Assembly (NCBI GenBank): GCA_016177735.1
Contig: JACOUS010000029.1
Span: 1 to 64,000 of the forward strand
Length of the DNA stretch: 64,000 nt
DNA from: Ignavibacteriales bacterium
GTDB taxonomy: Bacteria > Bacteroidota > Ignavibacteria > Ignavibacteriales > Melioribacteraceae
Direction of reading: 5' to 3'
Part shown: positions 59,009 to 64,000 of the stretch, piece by piece
Numbering within the stretch: position 1 is the stretch's first letter
How the letters are laid out: each line of letters starts with the position of its first letter
Translations under genes and position numbers: made by a program
Notes under the pieces: model-generated
Databases searched by the model: none
Seen by the model: the letters and a program-made list of their open reading frames with translations, nothing else
What the model was told of the DNA's origin: nothing

Positions 59009-61183
59009 ATGAAAATACTCAACGATTTAAATCAGGAACAGCTCAAGGCTGTGGAATATAATGCCGGTCCGCATATGATTGTGGCTGGTGCCGGATCAGG
59101 GAAAACTCGTGTTTTAACCTATAAAATAGCATATTTAATAGAAAACGGTTTAGAACCGGAGGCTATTTTAGCTTTAACTTTTACCAACAAAGCCGCTAAA
59201 GAGATGAAAGATAGAATTAAATCTTTGGTCGGCAAAAAGGCTGAAGAAATCTGGATGGGGACATTCCATTCTATATTTGCCAGAATTCTTCGTGTTGAAG
59301 CTGCTAATCTTAAATACCGTTCAAATTTTTCTATTTACGACCGCGAAGATTCCGTTTCGCTTGTAAATAATATTTTGCAAAATCTGAACATAAATCTCGA
59401 AAATTTAACTCCGAACGGAGTTCAGCATAAAATCAGCAATCTCAAAAACCAGATGATTTATCCTGAAGATTTTGAAAAAACAATGACTGCAACTTTGGCT
59501 GATAAAAAATTTCTTGAGATTTACACAGAATACAACAAAAGATTGTTCGAAAATAACGCAATGGACTTTGATGATCTGCTGTTGAAACCGATAGAACTTT
59601 TTATGAACAATCCCAAAATTTTAGGGAAATACAAAAAACAGTTCAAGTACATACTTGTTGATGAATATCAGGATACAAATAAATCGCAGTACGAATTACT
59701 GAAGTTGCTGAGTCCGCTAAAAGACAAAGTATGCGTAGTTGGAGATGATGCACAAAGTATCTATAGCTGGCGCGGTGCAGAAATCAAAAATATGCTCAAC
59801 TTTAAAAAAGATTTTAAAGGCGCGAAAATTTTTAGGCTCGAACAAAACTACCGTTCTACAAAAATAATTCTTGCAGCGGCAGACTCGGTTATTAAAAATA
59901 ATACCGAGCAGATTGCAAAAACATTATGGACTGAAAATAACGACGGCGAAGAACTTTCTTTATTAAAAGCCTCCGATGAAAAAGACGAAGCATTCCAGAT
60001 TGCAAAGAGAATAAAAAAGGAAGTTGCCGCACGCAAAATTTCATTGAATGATATTGCACTTCTCTACAGATTAAATTCACAGTCACGCGCGTTGGAAGAT
60101 GCGTTACGCAGAGAAAAAATTCCGTACAAAATTTTAGGCGGAGTTGAATTCTATAGAAGAAAAGAAGTGAAAGATGTTCTTGCATATCTTCGTGTACTTA
60201 CAAATCAAAACGACGAAGAAAGTTTACTGCGCATAATGAACTTTCCGCAAAGGGGAATCGGTAACACTTCAATTACAAAGATGATTTCATTTGCGAGAAA
60301 GTTGAACATTACTTTGTTTGCAACAATGGTACGCGTATTCGAAGTTATTGAAGTGAAAGAAAGAATTCAAAAGAATGTAAAGCAGTTCAAACTTTTGCTC
60401 GATAAGTATATTGATCTAAAAGATAAACTTTCGATTGGTGAATTAACTTCAGCACTTGTTGATGAACTTGGAATACTCAGAATTTACAAAGAAGAAAACA
60501 CTCCAGAATCGATGGCGCGTTACGAAAATATTCAGGAATTGCTTTCAGCGGTTCAGCAACACAGCCATGAAAATCCCGATGCAAAACTTGATGACTTCCT
60601 CGCCGAAGTTTCTCTCGTAAGCAGTGTCGATCAATACGATGAAAAAACCAATTCTGTTACAATGATGACTGTTCACAGTGCAAAAGGTTTGGAATTTCCG
60701 CTTGTGTTTATTACCGGTTTGGAAGAAGATATTTTTCCGTTGAGCCCGAGATTTGATAACGATTCAAAAATTGAAGAAGAGAGAAGATTATTTTACGTTG
60801 CACTTACTCGTGCCGAACAAAAAGTATTTTTAACATTCGCGCGCTCCAGATATCGTTTCGGCGAAGTTGCGTATCAAAGCAAATCAAGGTTTCTTGATGA
60901 AATAGATGAAAGCACACTTGAGGAAACAAACGGCTCTGCCGCTCGTAAATCCGGCAGACGCAAAAAAGAATTTTATAATGAATTTTATCAGCAAAGTTAT
61001 GACGACTTTGATCAGGAAAGAAGATCACTCCGCGTTGGCAGCAGAGTAACGCACTCTGTTTTCGGGATGGGAAAAATTCTTCAAATAACCGGAACCGGAG
61101 ATTTGCAAAGAGTTACTATTGCTTTCGAAGATTTCGGCACGAAACAACTCCTTTCCAAGTTTGCAAATTTGAAATTGATTTAA
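59009..61183 (+). CDS. UvrD/PcrA-type ATP-dependent DNA helicase
   Basis: A superfamily 1A 3'-5' helicase of 724 residues for repair or replication. Q motif LNQEQLKAV (7-15), Walker A GAGSGKTR (27-34), motif Ia ALTFTNKAAKEM, Walker B VDEYQDTN near 220, motif III VGDDAQSIYSWRGA, motif IV LEQNYRST, motif V MMTVHSAKGLEFP near 552 and motif VI VALTRAEQKV near 595 are all intact. The C-terminal tail (SRVTHSVFGMGKILQI) is the RNA-polymerase-interacting type found in PcrA/UvrD. pfk follows 26 bases downstream. Confidence 0.95.
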   Translation: MKILNDLNQEQLKAVEYNAGPHMIVAGAGSGKTRVLTYKIAYLIENGLEPEAILALTFTNKAAKEMKDRIKSLVGKKAEEIWMGTFHSIFARILRVEAANLKYRSNFSIYDREDSVSLVNNILQNLNINLENLTPNGVQHKISNLKNQMIYPEDFEKTMTATLADKKFLEIYTEYNKRLFENNAMDFDDLLLKPIELFMNNPKILGKYKKQFKYILVDEYQDTNKSQYELLKLLSPLKDKVCVVGDDAQSIYSWRGAEIKNMLNFKKDFKGAKIFRLEQNYRSTKIILAAADSVIKNNTEQIAKTLWTENNDGEELSLLKASDEKDEAFQIAKRIKKEVAARKISLNDIALLYRLNSQSRALEDALRREKIPYKILGGVEFYRRKEVKDVLAYLRVLTNQNDEESLLRIMNFPQRGIGNTSITKMISFARKLNITLFATMVRVFEVIEVKERIQKNVKQFKLLLDKYIDLKDKLSIGELTSALVDELGILRIYKEENTPESMARYENIQELLSAVQQHSHENPDAKLDDFLAEVSLVSSVDQYDEKTNSVTMMTVHSAKGLEFPLVFITGLEEDIFPLSPRFDNDSKIEEERRLFYVALTRAEQKVFLTFARSRYRFGEVAYQSKSRFLDEIDESTLEETNGSAARKSGRRKKEFYNEFYQQSYDDFDQERRSLRVGSRVTHSVFGMGKILQITGTGDLQRVTIAFEDFGTKQLLSKFANLKLI

Positions 61184-61209
61184 TCCCTTTTAAAAATTAG
61201 GAGAACAAA

Positions 61210-62256
61210 ATGAAAATAGGTGTACTTACCGGTGGCGGTGACTGTCCGGGATTGAATGCTGTTATCAGAGCTGTTGTTAGAAAATCTCTTCAGAACGGAC
61301 ATGAAGTAATTGGTATTCGTGAGGGTTGGAGAGGAATTCTCGAAAAGAATTTCATGAAATTAGATCGCGATTCTATTTCAGGAATCTTACATAGAGGCGG
61401 TACAATCCTTGGCACATCAAGAACAAATATTTATAAAGAAAAAGACGGCGAAGCCAGAGTTAAAGCTAACATGGCTGAAAACGGAATTGATGCGATTGTT
61501 GCAATCGGCGGCGAAGATACACTCGGCATAGCTTCAAAACTTTCGAAAGCGGGTGTTAAAGTAGTCGGTGTTCCCAAAACTATTGATAATGATTTGAACG
61601 CAACAGATTATACTTTTGGATTTGACACTGCCGTTAATGTTGCAACAGAAGCAATCGACAGACTGCACACAACAGCGGAAGCCCACAACCGTGTTATTGT
61701 TGTTGAAGTAATGGGAAGACACGCCGGATGGATTGCTGTTCATTCCGGAATGGCTGGCGGCGCAGATATGATTCTTGTTCCTGAAAAACCGTTCAACATC
61801 GAAGAAGTTTGCGATGTTTTAACTAAAAGACATTCGAGCGGAAAAAATTTCAGCATAGTGGTTGTTTCCGAAGGTGCTAAATTACAGACAGATGATATTG
61901 CCGATAAAGACGGATCGTTTGTATTGAGCAGTATGAAAACAGATTCGTTCGGTCACGTTCGTCTCGGCGGTATCGGAAATATTCTGGCAGAAGAAATTGA
62001 AAAGAGAACCGGCTTCGAAACAAGAGCTACCGTACTCGGTCACATTCAAAGAGGCGGAAGCCCAACTGCATTTGATAGAGTGCTCGCAACAAGATTTGGT
62101 GTGTTTGCCGCAGAATTAGTTGAGAAAGGAAAATTCGGCTACATGGCTGCATTGAAAGGAAATGAAATTGTTGCAGTCAGCCTCGAACAAGCCGTCGGTG
62201 AATTAAAAACTATCGACATGGATCTTTACAAAGTTGCCGAAACATTTTTCGGTTGA
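61210..62256 (+). CDS. pfkA: 6-phosphofructokinase with PPi-type active-site signature
   Basis: Phosphorylates fructose 6-phosphate at C1. It has 348 residues. GGGDCPGLNAVIR at the N-terminus, fructose-phosphate site PKTIDNDL (122-129), MGRHAGWIA and GHIQRGGSPTAFDR are standard. Position 103 is Asp (GGEDT) where ATP enzymes have Gly, and position 123 is Lys (VPKTIDND) where ATP enzymes have Gly; this pair is the hallmark of pyrophosphate-dependent or mixed group III enzymes. The reaction may thus be PPi-driven and reversible, although some bacterial members with this signature use ATP. AGGAGAA precedes the ATG; a strong terminator follows. Confidence 0.92.
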   Translation: MKIGVLTGGGDCPGLNAVIRAVVRKSLQNGHEVIGIREGWRGILEKNFMKLDRDSISGILHRGGTILGTSRTNIYKEKDGEARVKANMAENGIDAIVAIGGEDTLGIASKLSKAGVKVVGVPKTIDNDLNATDYTFGFDTAVNVATEAIDRLHTTAEAHNRVIVVEVMGRHAGWIAVHSGMAGGADMILVPEKPFNIEEVCDVLTKRHSSGKNFSIVVVSEGAKLQTDDIADKDGSFVLSSMKTDSFGHVRLGGIGNILAEEIEKRTGFETRATVLGHIQRGGSPTAFDRVLATRFGVFAAELVEKGKFGYMAALKGNEIVAVSLEQAVGELKTIDMDLYKVAETFFG

Positions 62257-62260
62257 AAAA

Positions 62261-62290
62261 AAAGAGCCGCTTTACGCGGCTCTTTCTTTT
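62261..62290. terminator. Bidirectional terminator between pfk and transporter operon
   Basis: AAAGAGCCGC at 62261-62270 pairs with GCGGCTCTTT at 62276-62285 with a five-base loop. It is followed by T-rich sequence on the plus strand and by eight T on the minus strand, so it can end both convergent units. Confidence 0.92.
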
Positions 62291-62400
62291 TCTATACCAC
62301 TTTTTTTACCAAACAGTTTGAATAAACATACCGCAAGAAGCATAAATATACTTCCGTAAGCTAAAATCATAAATAAAATTCCTTCAGTGCTAATTCCCAT
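62272..62400 (-). CDS. Small NSS-transporter subunit (MetS-like)
   Basis: A 42-residue single-span membrane protein too short for ordinary gene calling. It reads GISTEGILFMILAYGSIFML, then a hydrophobic end of the helix and a basic tail (KLFGKKSGIEKER). The ATG at 62400 follows AGAGAGG, and the frame overlaps the 3' end of the NSS transporter by 11 bases, so translation is coupled. In Corynebacterium the NSS transporter MetP needs a small membrane partner, MetS, encoded directly downstream; size, topology and position match that role. Its last codons lie inside the terminator stem. Confidence 0.8.
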   Translation of the reverse strand: MGISTEGILFMILAYGSIFMLLAVCLFKLFGKKSGIEKERAA

Positions 62401-63952
62401 TTTCTGCCTCTCTCTTTTTCCATGCATATTTGATGAGATAGAAAGTTAAAAGTAAAATCACAATCATAAATATTCTTGCGCCCCAAATGTAGGGAACGTT
62501 TTCCGGTGTTACATTCGCTAAAAGTAAAATGGGAATTGCATCGTTAACAAACCACCAAGCCATAATAAAAAATAATGCGAGCGGAGTAACATACTTCATC
62601 ACGTAGTAAAATATTTTCGGGATTTTTATATCGCCGCCTTCATTCATTTCGAGCCATGCTTTATCAGCGCCGAAAACCCACATGAATAATATTGTTTCGA
62701 TCAAAGCGAAAACAGCCAGCCCAAATGTTCCAGCCCAGTAATCCATTTCATCAAGAAAACCGAACTTCAAAAAGAATACAACAAATTGAACCGCGATCAG
62801 GACAATAGTCGCTACCGCTGCAACTGCTTTTTTCTTATCCATGCCAAATTCATCTTGCAGAAATGCAACAACCGGCTGCCCCATTGCAACAGAAGAAGTG
62901 ATACCGGCAAAGAATAAAAGTAAGAACCACAAGAAACCAAAAATTTCTCCGAAGGGGATACGTTCAAAAACAAGCGGCATAGAGGCAAAACCGAGATCGA
63001 AAGAACCGCCAAGTGCCATTTGAGTTGCTGCTGTGACACCAAAAAATGCAACTGCAATCGGGATTGCAATTGAACCGCCAAGTACAACTTCGGCAAACTC
63101 GTTTGTAGCCGCAGTTGTTAAACCCGAAAGGGCAATATCGTCTTTCGGTTTCAAATAACTTGCGTAAGCTTGGATTGTCCCCATTCCAACAGAGAGCGTG
63201 AAGAAAATTTGTCCGGCGGCGGCAAGCCAAATTTTTGGATCGCTTAATTTTGAGAAGTCGGGATTCCAGATAAAACCAAATCCGTTGGCAACAGAATTAT
63301 TTGGAAGTGATGGATCCGGTGTACCCAAAGTAATTACGCGTATTGCAATTATTATTGCAAACAAAAAGAGAAGTGGCATTGCAATCTTTGCAAGTTTTTC
63401 AATGCCTTTTGAAACTCCTTTGTACAGAACCCAGAAATTTAATGTGAAGGTAATAATCATAAATAAATAAGCAGTTCCAATTCCATCAAAGTAAGGTCCG
63501 GTTTCTCTTCCTTGAAAATTATAAAGGAAAGTTTTCATTTCTTCAAAACTTCCCAAACCAAAGTAACTTTTGGTAATCGAGAAAAAACTGTAAGCCAAAG
63601 TCCATGATTCAATATAGGTGTAGTAAATTAATATTATGCTTGAGATGACTAAGCCGAGTGCGCCGAAATATTTTGCAAGTTTACTTTTCCAAAGCACATC
63701 AAACATGCCCGGTGCACTGCCATGATGAAATTTTCCGCCGTGTCTGCCGATACCCCATTCAATCCACATTAACGGAATACCGAGAATTAGAAAAAAGATA
63801 AAGTAAGGAATCATAAATGCACCGCCGCCGTTTTGTGCGGCTTGTACCGGGAAACGTAGGAAATTTCCTAAACCAACAGCATTGCCGGCAACAGCAAGAA
63901 TAAGTCCGATCCGGCTACCCCATTGTTCCCGTTCTGAATTGTGATTTGGCAT
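62390..63952 (-). CDS. Sodium-dependent neurotransmitter/amino-acid symporter (NSS family)
   Basis: A 520-residue, 12-helix sodium symporter of the SLC6/LeuT superfamily. TM1 has the sodium- and substrate-binding unwound stretch LAVAGNAVGLGNFLRFP (about residues 18-34). TM6 LAAAGQIFFTLSVGMGTIQAYASYL and TM8 FAGITSSVAMGQPVV complete the expected sites. The substrate is probably an amino acid such as methionine or alanine, judging from the linked MetS-like subunit; that is inference. GGAGAGA precedes the ATG, and a TATATTTG promoter element lies upstream near the window end. Confidence 0.93.
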   Translation of the reverse strand: MPNHNSEREQWGSRIGLILAVAGNAVGLGNFLRFPVQAAQNGGGAFMIPYFIFFLILGIPLMWIEWGIGRHGGKFHHGSAPGMFDVLWKSKLAKYFGALGLVISSIILIYYTYIESWTLAYSFFSITKSYFGLGSFEEMKTFLYNFQGRETGPYFDGIGTAYLFMIITFTLNFWVLYKGVSKGIEKLAKIAMPLLFLFAIIIAIRVITLGTPDPSLPNNSVANGFGFIWNPDFSKLSDPKIWLAAAGQIFFTLSVGMGTIQAYASYLKPKDDIALSGLTTAATNEFAEVVLGGSIAIPIAVAFFGVTAATQMALGGSFDLGFASMPLVFERIPFGEIFGFLWFLLLFFAGITSSVAMGQPVVAFLQDEFGMDKKKAVAAVATIVLIAVQFVVFFLKFGFLDEMDYWAGTFGLAVFALIETILFMWVFGADKAWLEMNEGGDIKIPKIFYYVMKYVTPLALFFIMAWWFVNDAIPILLLANVTPENVPYIWGARIFMIVILLLTFYLIKYAWKKREAENGN

Positions 63953-63989
63953 GATCTCTCCAGATTCTTTGGATTAGTGAATGATTTTA

Positions 63990-63997
63990 CAAATATA
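63990..63997 (-). promoter_or_regulatory. Candidate promoter -7 element of the NSS transporter operon
   Basis: On the minus strand the bases read TATATTTG, matching TAnnTTTG, 37 bases before the ATG. The -33 region falls outside the window. Confidence 0.4.
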
Positions 63998-64000
63998 TTT

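Overview
The window reads as chromosomal DNA of a low-GC member of the Ignavibacteria (Bacteroidota/Chlorobiota group). The evidence is a secreted protein with a type IX secretion sorting tail (48007-49611), a short RpoD without region 1.1, promoter candidates of the Bacteroidetes TTG-N19/20-TAnnTTTG type, a Bacteroidetes-type small histone H1-like protein, and intergenic hairpins and heptamer repeats of the kind common in this group. No rRNA, tRNA, CRISPR array, prophage or autonomous transposase was found. Assignments rest on reading motifs, not on database searches.

Layout. 1-10.4 kb: a decayed lysozyme-like gene, a secreted prolyl oligopeptidase, glutamate dehydrogenase, two overlapping PEP/pyruvate-binding-domain proteins (the second ending in a nucleotidyltransferase domain) and a metallophosphoesterase. 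10.4-17.3 kb: a complete, tightly overlapping histidine operon hisGDCBHAF(IE), preceded by a leader peptide with five His codons and a terminator/antiterminator pair, that is, a transcription attenuator. 17.3-20.8 kb: a class V aminotransferase, the primary sigma factor and an ECF sigma factor. 20.9-29.6 kb (minus strand): a Cu/Ag-type RND efflux operon (Cys-rich secreted protein, CusA, TolC-like, CusB-like, heavy-metal-binding protein, DUF2231-like membrane protein, YHS-like protein), interrupted by a four-helix-bundle (S23) gene between inverted heptamer arrays. 29.8-34.2 kb: a TPR protein and a minus-strand cluster of acyl-CoA dehydrogenase, a divergent HisA paralogue, a cNMP-binding protein, UspA and an eIF2B-like protein.

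34.4-47 kb: an alpha/beta hydrolase, BioY, a membrane Fe-S oxidoreductase, a histone H1-like protein, CapA-like, MFS, DusB, Apt and RsmI, then lysine 6-aminotransferase and aminoadipate-semialdehyde dehydrogenase, which together take lysine to 2-aminoadipate. 47-64 kb: PdxJ, the T9SS-exported Asp-box protein, a TIGR02757 protein, a second S23 gene between inverted heptamer arrays, an OPT transporter, a PqqD-like protein, PepD, MFS, an outer-membrane-type protein, an M29 aminopeptidase, a methyltransferase, a UvrD-type helicase, a PPi-signature phosphofructokinase, and an NSS transporter with an unlisted 42-residue partner.

The observations most worth following are: (1) the two S23 genes, each between inverted arrays of a different 7-base word, with solo arrays elsewhere; (2) the his attenuator; (3) a set of intergenic hairpins with the same 9-3-9 geometry but different sequence; (4) the eroded phosphatase domain of HisB; and (5) a HisA paralogue in which the catalytic Asp is Asn.
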